Shown: piece after piece, positions 57,130-64,000 of the stretch
How positions within the stretch are numbered: position 1 is the first letter of the stretch
Layout of the letters: every line of letters begins with the position of its first letter
Source of the DNA: an uncultured Pseudomonadota bacterium
GTDB taxonomy: Bacteria > Pseudomonadota > Gammaproteobacteria > Steroidobacterales > Steroidobacteraceae
Reading direction: 5' to 3'
DNA: 64,000 nucleotides
Assembly (NCBI GenBank): GCA_903862885.1
Contig: CAIOZU010000018.1
Location: forward strand, 124,001-188,000
Position numbers and translations under genes: made by a program
The notes under the pieces: model-generated
Database searches by the model: none
What the model saw: the letters and a program-made list of their open reading frames with translations, nothing else
Told to the model about the DNA's origin: nothing

Positions 57130-59184
57130 TTAGCTCATCGGATAGCGTGCCAGCACCTCTGGACCGAGCGCTTCTTTGAGCTCATCCAGCCACGGCTCAT
57201 AGTGCCGCCAGTGATCAACCGCCGTGGCATAAATAGGCTGGCGAACTTGTTCTGAACTGGCAGTGCGCACCGCCCGCTCCGTTTGATGAAAATTGAGGCA
57301 AGCGTCCTCAAAAGGCAAACCGCAGAAGTCGAGTAGGCGCCGCACTTGCTGTTCGGTATCGAGGGTCACTCCTTCATACTGCATGCGCAACACCTTGCCT
57401 GGAAGCAACGTATCCCAGTGATCCATGAGCGACAAATAGTCTCGATAATACTTGCCTATGTTTGTCAGTCCATAGGTAAAACTTTGGCCTTGAGCGAACA
57501 GCTGCGTAAAGCAACTAAAACACGCCGCCATGGGATGACGTCGTGCGTCGATGATCTTCGCGTTTGGCAGGATGAGATGAATCAAGCCGATGTAGCGAAA
57601 ATTGTTCGGCATCTTGTCGATAAAAAATGGCGCTGTCCCGCGTTGAATACGCGTGCGTTCTAGATACTCTTCACCCAGCGCACGAAGTGTCTCTGGTTCG
57701 ATCTCAGTTAATAGATCGGGATAACGAGGCGTCTCGCCAGGCCGCAGTCTGCCAGACAATTTTCGAACGATCGCCGGAATGTCGATGAGTTCTTTGGTGC
57801 CATCTACCCGAGAGTGGCTCGCCAGTATCTGTTCGAGCAGGGTCGATCCGGAACGCGGTAAACCGACTATAAAGATGGGATCAGGGGATACACAACCGAA
57901 ACCAACGCGGCTTGCAAAAAAAGTAGGGGTGCAGACTTGAATGGAGCGCTCAATCTCAGCGGTGGTACGCTCCGCGCTGTAGCGCTCAACGCTCACCTTG
58001 ATCTCATTGCCTTTTTGATAGTGAGTGAAGGACTCGGCGTACTCGCCTTGAATTTCTAGCGCTTTACCGAGCGCAAAGCGCAGATGAAAATGATCTTCCT
58101 GAGATCCCGCACCACTGGCAATCTGTGCGCGCATCGCCACGATGTCGGCGCGCTCAAAGCGAAACGTTTTTAAGTTGGCGAGGCTCCAATAGGCATCGCC
58201 AAAACTGGGCTGCAAACCGATCGTTTGCCGATAAGCGGCGATCGCGTCATTCTGTCGACCGACGGTTTTTAATGCGTGCCCATAAACCAGCGTGGTCATC
58301 GGCCGCTGTGGAAAATCTCTAAGCAAGCGCTCATAGAGCGCGATCGCTTGCGGAAAATCCCCCATTTTTACGTAGATCGATGCTTTGAGCATCAGAAAAG
58401 CGTAGTGCTTAGCATCTGTCTGCAGCAATCGGTCAACTTCAGCCAGCGCTTCGACTAGGCGCTCACGCTGACTGAGAAACTGAGCAAAATTGAGGCGTGC
58501 CAAGGTGAAGTCAGGCACCAGTTCGAGGCAGCGACGGAATAAGTGTTCAGCGCCCTCAAAGGCACCGACTCGAACACCGATGTCGGCCAGCAACCGAATG
58601 GCGGTGGCATCATCAGGGCGATCGTACAGATAGGCGCGACAGCCGCGTTCCGCGAGCGCTAATTGTCCAGCGCGCGCTTGGCGCACAGCCTCGACGAGAC
58701 GAGGGTCGGTCGCATTCGCGAGTGCGAACTGATCGGCAGCTTCAGTCGCCTCATCAATCTTGCCCTCAGCGGTGGCAAGCTCAGCCAGCGCCTTCCAGCT
58801 GTCTGGCAGCTGCGGGCTCAATGCAATCGCCTGACGAAGCGCTTCTTTCGCTAAAGGCGTCTCACCCAGACTCGCTAGGCACAATCCCAGTTCTTGCCAC
58901 GCCAAAGCGAAGTCAGGCACTTTAATAACAAGCGACGCTAACTGCACCCGAGCGCCCGCAGAATCACCGCGTGCACGCTGAATGGCGGCCAATATAAAGG
59001 CACTGTTGGGTTCGTTAGGAAAGCGGCTGAGGATTTCGGTCGCTTGCTCGGCGGCAAGCGCATGTTGACCATGGGCGAATAGCGCCATGGCGTGCCGCAC
59101 CGCGCTTTTCAGGTCAGCGGTCGGCGCATTCCCATCAGCAGTTGGAGATTTATTCACCGCAAAGGGCGCCGTCGGCGCGCACAA
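57130..59184 (-). CDS. TPR-sulfotransferase fusion protein
   Basis: A 684-residue protein. Residues about 25-400 consist of tetratricopeptide repeats (for example AWQELGLCLASLGETPLAKEAL, AIALYERLLRDFPQRP). From about 430 to the end is a sulfotransferase domain with the PAPS 5'-phosphosulfate loop GLPRSGSTLLEQIL at about 438-452. Human tyrosylprotein sulfotransferases and many bacterial homologues share this fold, so a peptide or carbohydrate acceptor is possible. No signal peptide is visible. The start is TTG 59184 by open frame; a GTG nine codons on is possible, and neither has a clear ribosome site. Confidence 0.87.
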   Translation of the reverse strand: MCAPTAPFAVNKSPTADGNAPTADLKSAVRHAMALFAHGQHALAAEQATEILSRFPNEPNSAFILAAIQRARGDSAGARVQLASLVIKVPDFALAWQELGLCLASLGETPLAKEALRQAIALSPQLPDSWKALAELATAEGKIDEATEAADQFALANATDPRLVEAVRQARAGQLALAERGCRAYLYDRPDDATAIRLLADIGVRVGAFEGAEHLFRRCLELVPDFTLARLNFAQFLSQRERLVEALAEVDRLLQTDAKHYAFLMLKASIYVKMGDFPQAIALYERLLRDFPQRPMTTLVYGHALKTVGRQNDAIAAYRQTIGLQPSFGDAYWSLANLKTFRFERADIVAMRAQIASGAGSQEDHFHLRFALGKALEIQGEYAESFTHYQKGNEIKVSVERYSAERTTAEIERSIQVCTPTFFASRVGFGCVSPDPIFIVGLPRSGSTLLEQILASHSRVDGTKELIDIPAIVRKLSGRLRPGETPRYPDLLTEIEPETLRALGEEYLERTRIQRGTAPFFIDKMPNNFRYIGLIHLILPNAKIIDARRHPMAACFSCFTQLFAQGQSFTYGLTNIGKYYRDYLSLMDHWDTLLPGKVLRMQYEGVTLDTEQQVRRLLDFCGLPFEDACLNFHQTERAVRTASSEQVRQPIYATAVDHWRHYEPWLDELKEALGPEVLARYPMS

Positions 59185-59235
59185 GATACAGGCCCATCAT
59201 ACCCGCACCCTGCTCGCACCGACGGAGGTGCGCTA

Positions 59236-61596
59236 TCAGAACGTAACCCACGCCTTCAAGCCAAATGACAACGGCCGGTTAGTCACCACTGAATACTCGT
59301 AGTTACGTGGATGCACGTTGAGCTGCGCTGATTCATTGGTGGCGTTGTTGATGTAAGCCTGGGCACCTATGTGCCCATGCGTCACACCGGCCGAGAGATT
59401 AAGCAAGTTATAGCTATGTTGCTTGTAATAAAACTTCTCTGGCGTGATGCGGTTATAGCTATCACCCACGCTGGTGTCACTGGCTTGCACAAACGCCTCG
59501 TAGTTACCTATCGGGAAGTCGTAACGAATACGCGCGGTCGCTTTGAGTTTCGGCACATTCGGCAGCGGCGTCCCCTTAGGCACCGACAACGAGCCACTCG
59601 GCAATCGGAAATCTCCGGTCGTCTTGGCATCATTGTAAGAAGCAGACGCTGCAATCGTTAGTCCCCGCGTCGCAACCCACGCGATATCCGTCTCGAGGCC
59701 ACGATCCTGAGCAGTACTCAAGTTATAGACGTTGCCGCAGCAAGCGGAGAGCGCAAAGTCATACACCGTGTACTGAATTTTGCTCCAGTCCATTTGATAT
59801 ACCGAACCGTTCCACCGGATGTGTTTATCAAGCCAAGAGGTCTTCCAACCCAACTCATAGTTCTTGAGCTTGTCAGGCTGCCAAGCCTGCGTGCCGGCCG
59901 TCGTAATCAAACCCGGATCCCGGTTCTCACCACCAGGTCGGTAACCCTCGGAATAGGTGACGTACAACAAATCATCGGCCGACAGCTTCCATGCCAGATT
60001 GCCCTTGTAGATCTGGCCTTTAAAGCTCACCGATGAATTAGCGACCGTGTCTCGACAGGTTGGGTCAGACGCACAATAAGCACCCGGCCCCCAACCAACG
60101 ACGCCATTGACATCACTAGACTCATCATAGTGACGCGCACCAATCGTGGCACGAAGCGTAGCGCTCACGTCGTAATAAATTTCGCCAAACACCGCCTTTT
60201 GGGTGTCTTTCCTTGTCTGATCAGTCCGGAAATAGACTCCCGAGACGTCATAACCTGGAACTTGCAGTGAGGGTGACATACCTGGCTGAATAAAAAGCGT
60301 CGTATAGCGATGCTCAGCGGTTTGATCAAATAAACCGACCACATACTGCAACGGCCCTTGTCCGCTTGACTGCAGTCGTAACTCGTTACTGGTGCGACGA
60401 TACTTATTGTGCGAGGAGACGTACTCATAGAGGCTAGTGCAATCGGTATGGGTGTTATTTCCCGAGGCCGAGTAGTCGCACGCATAGTACGGAACATAAC
60501 TGAAGTCTTCACCGTACTTACTGTAATCGGTCACGTACTCAACGCTGCGATCCAGATGTGAGCCCGTGTAGGTCAGTTTGTGATGACCGATATCGCCTTC
60601 TAAAGTCCACGCCGCCTGCGTGAAGTCGTCCTTTCTGCTTTCAGCGGTGAAACGCTGAATGGAATGATTATTGCCGGTGCTCGGCGGGTCAGATTCCCAA
60701 ATGCCGTGCGAGCGGGTGTTCTGCCCGGTCACACTGGTGGTGCCCGTCCACTGGTCATTGAGATCAACTTTGAGCGCCGCTCGATAACCGTCCTTGCTCG
60801 ATTTGTTTTGGTTCGGACCCGTGAGACCGGCGTTTGAGAGCTGCGCTACTCGAGGTGGATCGAACGGCGGTAGAGAGTAAGTCCGCTGGCCCACGACATT
60901 ATCGATCCAACCACCATCCTCCGTCGACCAACCCACCAGTCGCATCGCCGCCTTATCACCGATGGGCAGGTTAACGAAACCCTCCACTGAGCGGCTACCG
61001 CCACCCCCGTCGGTGCCACCGGCACCCACGTCAAGCCGCCCTTCTACTTTGCCGAGAACCGGCTTGTTGGTCACAATACGCACGACGCCGGCCTCAGCAC
61101 TTGCACCGAACAAGGTGCCTTGCGGTCCAGCGAGGGATTCGATACGCGCGACATCGTAAATATTTATGTCCAGATTTGACGAAATGGTCGTCACCGGCGC
61201 TTCGTCCAAATACATACCGACGCTGGGTTGTGATCCTGAATAGTTTCCATCGCCACCGTCAGAGATGCCGCGCATCAACACCGTGGCCGTGCCCGGGCCG
61301 CCGAAGGACTTGAAAGACACTGAAGGCATTAACTGTGCGTATTCCTCAAAGCTCTTCGCACCGAGAGACGCCAGCGCATCACCACTGATGGCTTGAACGC
61401 TGATCGGCACATCCTGAAGACTCTCGTCGCGCTTTCTTGCCGACACAATGACTTCACCCAGACTGTCGCTGGCCTCAACAATCGCACTGACCGGGGAGGT
61501 ATAGGCGGTTGCGCCCGTCAGTACCGCTGCGATGGCGACACTGAGCCGCGACCGCGATACGGACCGAACTGCGCTGGCTGTGTGTTGTGACTTCAT
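59236..61596 (-). CDS. TonB-dependent outer-membrane receptor
   Basis: A 786-residue receptor. A signal peptide (residues about 15-38) is followed by a TonB-box-like EVIVSARKR and the plug domain (LMPSVSFKSFGG, TVLMRGISDGG, DVARIESLAGPQGTLFGASA). The rest is a 22-strand barrel ending in aromatic F (LKAWVTF). ATG 61596 is right for MKSQHTAS. The type is common in gammaproteobacteria and sphingomonads, often for complex or aromatic small molecules. No ExbB/ExbD gene is next to it. It is divergent from the DUF1185 gene and carries a neat operator-like repeat upstream. Confidence 0.93.
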   Translation of the reverse strand: MKSQHTASAVRSVSRSRLSVAIAAVLTGATAYTSPVSAIVEASDSLGEVIVSARKRDESLQDVPISVQAISGDALASLGAKSFEEYAQLMPSVSFKSFGGPGTATVLMRGISDGGDGNYSGSQPSVGMYLDEAPVTTISSNLDINIYDVARIESLAGPQGTLFGASAEAGVVRIVTNKPVLGKVEGRLDVGAGGTDGGGGSRSVEGFVNLPIGDKAAMRLVGWSTEDGGWIDNVVGQRTYSLPPFDPPRVAQLSNAGLTGPNQNKSSKDGYRAALKVDLNDQWTGTTSVTGQNTRSHGIWESDPPSTGNNHSIQRFTAESRKDDFTQAAWTLEGDIGHHKLTYTGSHLDRSVEYVTDYSKYGEDFSYVPYYACDYSASGNNTHTDCTSLYEYVSSHNKYRRTSNELRLQSSGQGPLQYVVGLFDQTAEHRYTTLFIQPGMSPSLQVPGYDVSGVYFRTDQTRKDTQKAVFGEIYYDVSATLRATIGARHYDESSDVNGVVGWGPGAYCASDPTCRDTVANSSVSFKGQIYKGNLAWKLSADDLLYVTYSEGYRPGGENRDPGLITTAGTQAWQPDKLKNYELGWKTSWLDKHIRWNGSVYQMDWSKIQYTVYDFALSACCGNVYNLSTAQDRGLETDIAWVATRGLTIAASASYNDAKTTGDFRLPSGSLSVPKGTPLPNVPKLKATARIRYDFPIGNYEAFVQASDTSVGDSYNRITPEKFYYKQHSYNLLNLSAGVTHGHIGAQAYINNATNESAQLNVHPRNYEYSVVTNRPLSFGLKAWVTF

Positions 61597-61696
61597 GAGA
61601 TCCCCCGTGCTTGTGGTTATATAGAGACGACGTCTGGGCACTCAGACACTGGCACTTGCACTCGTCACCGCGCCCCACTCACCTTCATCTGTTACC

Positions 61697-61713
61697 GAAT
61701 TTAACCTAAATTC
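61697..61713. promoter_or_regulatory. Perfect 17-bp palindromic operator candidate upstream of the TonB receptor
   Basis: GAATTTA (61697-61703), ACC, TAAATTC (61707-61713) is a perfect 7-bp inverted repeat. It lies directly downstream of the candidate -10 of the receptor gene, where a repressor would block transcription. The flanking LysR gene at 62548 or another regulator might bind it. Confidence 0.5.
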
Positions 61714-61717
61714 ACTT

Positions 61718-61745
61718 TCGATAATTTAACTATATAATATGCCAA
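61718..61745 (-). promoter_or_regulatory. Candidate promoter of the TonB receptor gene
   Basis: On the minus strand TTGGCA (61745-61740), a 16-bp spacer and TATCGA (61723-61718) give five and four of six consensus matches. The start would be inside the palindrome at 61697-61713, leaving a leader of about 115 bases. Confidence 0.4.
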
Positions 61746-61765
61746 CAGGTTATAGGCACCGAGGA

Positions 61766-61790
61766 CGGCGACTGCGGCGACTGCGGCGAC
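61766..61790. repeat. Short 9-bp tandem repeat
   Basis: CGGCGACTG occurs twice in a row, followed by CGGCGAC (2.8 copies, 61766-61790). It lies in the GC-rich half of the receptor/DUF1185 intergenic region. Slippage could change its length; a function is not evident. Confidence 0.6.
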
Positions 61791-61948
61791 CCGGGCCCTC
61801 CCCGGTCGGCGACACCCTCCCCACCTGCGTCCGGGTCGCGGCGGTAAGATGAGATGCCGTGACACAAGCGTCACAGGAACAGGCATTGACCCGTCACACC
61901 CCTTTCATCCAAGGTGTGTCATTCTCGCAACGATCTTCCGGAGTACGC

Positions 61949-62551
61949 ATGGCCATTGTGATTCGCAAAGCAGTCGACTTTCTTGAGGAAATCTTTACGG
62001 ACGGCGACAAAGCCGCACCCCGTCCCCTCAAAATCTTCGGTTCCGCGATCGTGCTGCGAAATCCCTGGGTGGGCCGCGGCTATGTGGAGGACTTAAAGCC
62101 TGAGATTCATACTCTTGCTTCGGAACTCGGTCGTCTGTTAACGGCCCGCATGGCAGCCCTCGCCGGGGGCGCCGATAAAATCGAAGCCTATGGCAAGGCC
62201 TGCGTCACTGGCCTCAATGGCGAACTGGAGCATGGTTCAGCGCTCATTCATACGCTGCGCTTTGGTAATCACTACCGCGAAGCCCTCAGTGCCAAGAGCT
62301 ACTTGTCCTTCACCAACACCCGCGGACCCGCCAACTGCCCGATCATGGTGCCCTTGATGCACAAAGACGATTCCGGCATGCGCTCACACTATCTGACGGT
62401 GCAGTTCTCGATACCCGATGCGCCCACGCAAGACGAAGTCCTTGTGGTTCTCGGGGGGGCCACCGGTGGCCGACCCCATCATCGGATCGGCGATCGTTAT
62501 CAAGATCTTAAAGATCTCGGTAAGGATGTCACTAATCCAGCAGGCGTCTAG
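61949..62551 (+). CDS. DUF1185 (amino acid synthesis family) protein
   Basis: A 200-residue protein of the DUF1185 family, recognisable by SAIVLRNPWVGRGYVEDL, LAGGADKIEAYGKAC, NGELEHGSALIHTL and the C-terminal VVLGGATGGRPHHRIGDRYQD. The biochemical role is not established, despite the family name. ATG 61949 has GGAG seven bases before it; the frame is open to 61859. The stop overlaps the end of the convergent LysR gene by four bases. Position beside a TonB receptor and an MmgE/PrpD-family gene suggests a catabolic locus. Confidence 0.85.
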   Translation: MAIVIRKAVDFLEEIFTDGDKAAPRPLKIFGSAIVLRNPWVGRGYVEDLKPEIHTLASELGRLLTARMAALAGGADKIEAYGKACVTGLNGELEHGSALIHTLRFGNHYREALSAKSYLSFTNTRGPANCPIMVPLMHKDDSGMRSHYLTVQFSIPDAPTQDEVLVVLGGATGGRPHHRIGDRYQDLKDLGKDVTNPAGV

Positions 62552-63492
62552 CCTGAGACGAGTACGCTCGGGGTCGCGCCCGTCGCGATCCGCCCTGCTT
62601 CGGCGGTCATCCAACGGATGAAGCTTCGCACCGGCGGCAGCGGTTTGCTGCCGCGCGGTATCACCAAGTACACAGCGAGGCCGCGGCTGAGCTCAAGATC
62701 TAAAGGCCGCACCAGTTGTCCTTTGGCCAGCAGGTCGGTTGCAAGACCGGTGAACCCGAGCGCAATCCCATGACCATCCAGCGCGGCCTGTATCACGTTG
62801 GCATAACTATCAAAGCCCAGCGTCTTCACCGCCTTGGGCACACGAACCCCAATGCTATCGAGCCACCAACGCCAGTCTTCGGCAACATGCACCGGCCCAT
62901 CCAGATTAATTAAGGTGTGTCGCAAAAGATCCGCCGGCCGCTGCAGCGGCGGTGCCGTCCGTAAGTACGCCGGCGAACACACCGGAAAGGAATGGATCCC
63001 AAAAAGTCGTACGGCACGCAGGCCTTTCCAACGACCGTCACCGTAGCGCAAAGCCACGTCGATGCCATCCGCCACCATGTCGGTGGGCGCATCGGAGATT
63101 TTCATATGAATCTCCAGATCCGGATACTTCTGACGAAACATCGCCAGTCGCGGCATCAACCAAAAGGAGGCAATCGCAATGGTCGCAGACACCGTGATGC
63201 CATTGGGCCGCTGTCGATTCTGTATCGCCATGGCGCCACTCGCGATACTCTCTAGACTCTCCTGCACGATCAGCTGAAACGCGCGGCCCGCCAAGGTCAG
63301 CTCAACACCCCGATGACGTCGGTAGAACAATTTAATACCGAGGTGATCCTCAAGCACCCGAATATGTCGACTCGCCGCCTCGCGACTGACCCGCAGTTCC
63401 TGCGCGGCCTCGGTCAGACTCGAGTGTCGTGCGGTCGCTTCGAAGGCGACCAGACTACGCAGCGGCGGCAGTTTGGTTGCGAGATGCGCCAT
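62548..63492 (-). CDS. LysR-family regulator, GcvA-like
   Basis: A 314-residue regulator with PPLRSLVAFEATARHSSLTEAA at the N-terminus, the style of GcvA, and helix-turn-helix LTEAAQELRVSREAASRHIR. The effector domain includes LMPRLAMFRQKYPDLEI and VALRYGDGRW. It has the same orientation as the MmgE/PrpD-family gene 5 bp upstream, so the two probably share a transcript, and it is convergent with the DUF1185 gene. It is a candidate regulator of this right-hand locus. Confidence 0.93.
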   Translation of the reverse strand: MAHLATKLPPLRSLVAFEATARHSSLTEAAQELRVSREAASRHIRVLEDHLGIKLFYRRHRGVELTLAGRAFQLIVQESLESIASGAMAIQNRQRPNGITVSATIAIASFWLMPRLAMFRQKYPDLEIHMKISDAPTDMVADGIDVALRYGDGRWKGLRAVRLFGIHSFPVCSPAYLRTAPPLQRPADLLRHTLINLDGPVHVAEDWRWWLDSIGVRVPKAVKTLGFDSYANVIQAALDGHGIALGFTGLATDLLAKGQLVRPLDLELSRGLAVYLVIPRGSKPLPPVRSFIRWMTAEAGRIATGATPSVLVSG

Positions 63493-63497
63493 GCGAG

Positions 63498-64000
63498 CTA
63501 GACAAACACGCGCTGCAATACGCCCCAGTCTGCCTGACCACTCGGCAGCGCTAGGATGGCGGCAACCAGTTGCTGTGCGGTGTTGTCATCCAACCCCCCG
63601 TGGCGCATCAGCATCAGGGCCTTCTCAACCATCTCATCCCGACTCAATGCGGCATCCGGGTCTCCCTTACACACACGCCGATCCACACGAAGCGTGACGC
63701 CCTCCACGGTGGTCACACTAACCGCCGCACCCCAGTAAGTATCCGGATAAGCCGACCGGTATGGCTCAGCAACCTGCGCAGAAATCTGACGGCGAAGACC
63801 AGCAAGACGTTGCCGATTGGTCGGATCAAAGGATTCGAAGTTCACTTGCCCGTCGGCTAATGCCGCTGCAATACAGTGATACAGAGAAAACTTCGCCTCG
63901 TATTCACTGTGTGGATCGGGCCGATCGCACACATCAATAGCCGCCTGGTAAACCTCCGCACGCACCTCGCGAATCGCCCGTCCGGCTAGCTGAGTGTGCA
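63498..64000 (-). CDS. MmgE/PrpD family protein, C-terminal part (cut by the window edge)
   Basis: About 167 residues of the C-terminal part of a minus-strand gene that continues beyond the right edge. EAKFSLYHCIAAALADGQVNFESF is the typical late segment of the MmgE/PrpD family, which includes 2-methylcitrate dehydratase and cis-aconitate decarboxylase. It is not a second PrpD in the strict sense; sequence differs clearly from the gene at 22273. It lies 5 bp upstream of the LysR gene. The substrate is unknown. Confidence 0.8.
   Translation of the reverse strand, partial: HTQLAGRAIREVRAEVYQAAIDVCDRPDPHSEYEAKFSLYHCIAAALADGQVNFESFDPTNRQRLAGLRRQISAQVAEPYRSAYPDTYWGAAVSVTTVEGVTLRVDRRVCKGDPDAALSRDEMVEKALMLMRHGGLDDNTAQQLVAAILALPSGQADWGVLQRVFV

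Larger units (their letters stand above)
61597..61948. other. 352-bp divergent intergenic region
   Basis: Between the TonB receptor (minus) and the DUF1185 gene (plus). The left part is AT-rich and holds a 17-bp palindrome and a candidate promoter for the receptor (separate entries). The right part is GC-rich with a 9-bp tandem repeat. A GGAG ribosome site lies before ATG 61949. I see no further gene. Confidence 0.5.

Noticed and set aside
61859-61948. Longer N-terminus of the DUF1185 protein from GTG 61859
   Set aside because: No ribosome site, low-complexity leader without signal-peptide character, and a good GGAG precedes ATG 61949.

Overview
The window looks like chromosomal DNA of a moderately GC-rich gammaproteobacterium. 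The core is a housekeeping block, entirely on the minus strand. It holds the F-type ATP synthase operon atpIBEFHAGDC (12373-19458), with glmU and glmS downstream and parAB-rsmG upstream. MnmG, prpBCD, TonB-dependent receptor and TPR-sulfotransferase proteins fit a free-living aerobic heterotroph. The sequence alone does not resolve the genus. I saw no tRNA, rRNA, CRISPR array, transposase or phage gene.

Layout. 1-5060: the 5' end of an oligopeptidase B gene, a MalM-like exported protein, a three-gene operon (exported protein, KTSC domain, LPG-synthase-type membrane protein), a TetR regulator, a lipoprotein and a methyltransferase. 5380-7400: an arsenic resistance operon (arsR-arsC-acr3) directly after the 3' end of glmS, which is the attTn7 site. 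7480-22218: glmS, glmU, an MFS carrier, the atp operon, parBA and rsmG. 22273-33587: prpBCD, a metallo-beta-lactamase-fold hydrolase, a diheme cytochrome c, a PafA-type alkaline phosphatase, and the translationally coupled trio mnmG, solute-binding lipoprotein and gpx. This block separates mnmG from rsmG, two genes that are usually neighbours. 33705-39857: pirin, DUF805, an ABC exporter, a SnoaL-like protein, a GST and glutamate dehydrogenase.

40067-57095 is the most interesting part, a catabolic island of about 17 kb. One set of genes (flavin reductase, aldehyde dehydrogenase, luciferase-like monooxygenase, alpha/beta hydrolase) matches in family and size the trigonelline (N-methylnicotinate) ring-cleavage enzymes TgnA, TgnC, TgnB and TgnD. 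A RidA and a carboxymuconolactone-decarboxylase-family protein sit among them. The same long plus-strand operon continues into an aerobic carnitine/gamma-butyrobetaine-like set: acyl-CoA dehydrogenase, L-carnitine-dehydrogenase-like protein, CaiD-like hydratase, NDP-forming acyl-CoA ligase, BKACE (3-dehydrocarnitine-cleavage type) and an NCS1 permease. A LysR gene and a divergent trio (acyl-CoA dehydrogenase, CaiB-family CoA-transferase, MaoC/HTD2-like hydratase) follow. My reading is a catabolic system for N-methylated heterocyclic or quaternary-ammonium compounds. The exact substrate is inference.

57130-64000: a TPR-sulfotransferase protein, a TonB-dependent receptor, a DUF1185 protein, a GcvA-like LysR regulator and the 3' part of an MmgE/PrpD-family gene. 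The last four may be a second small-molecule catabolic locus running off the window.
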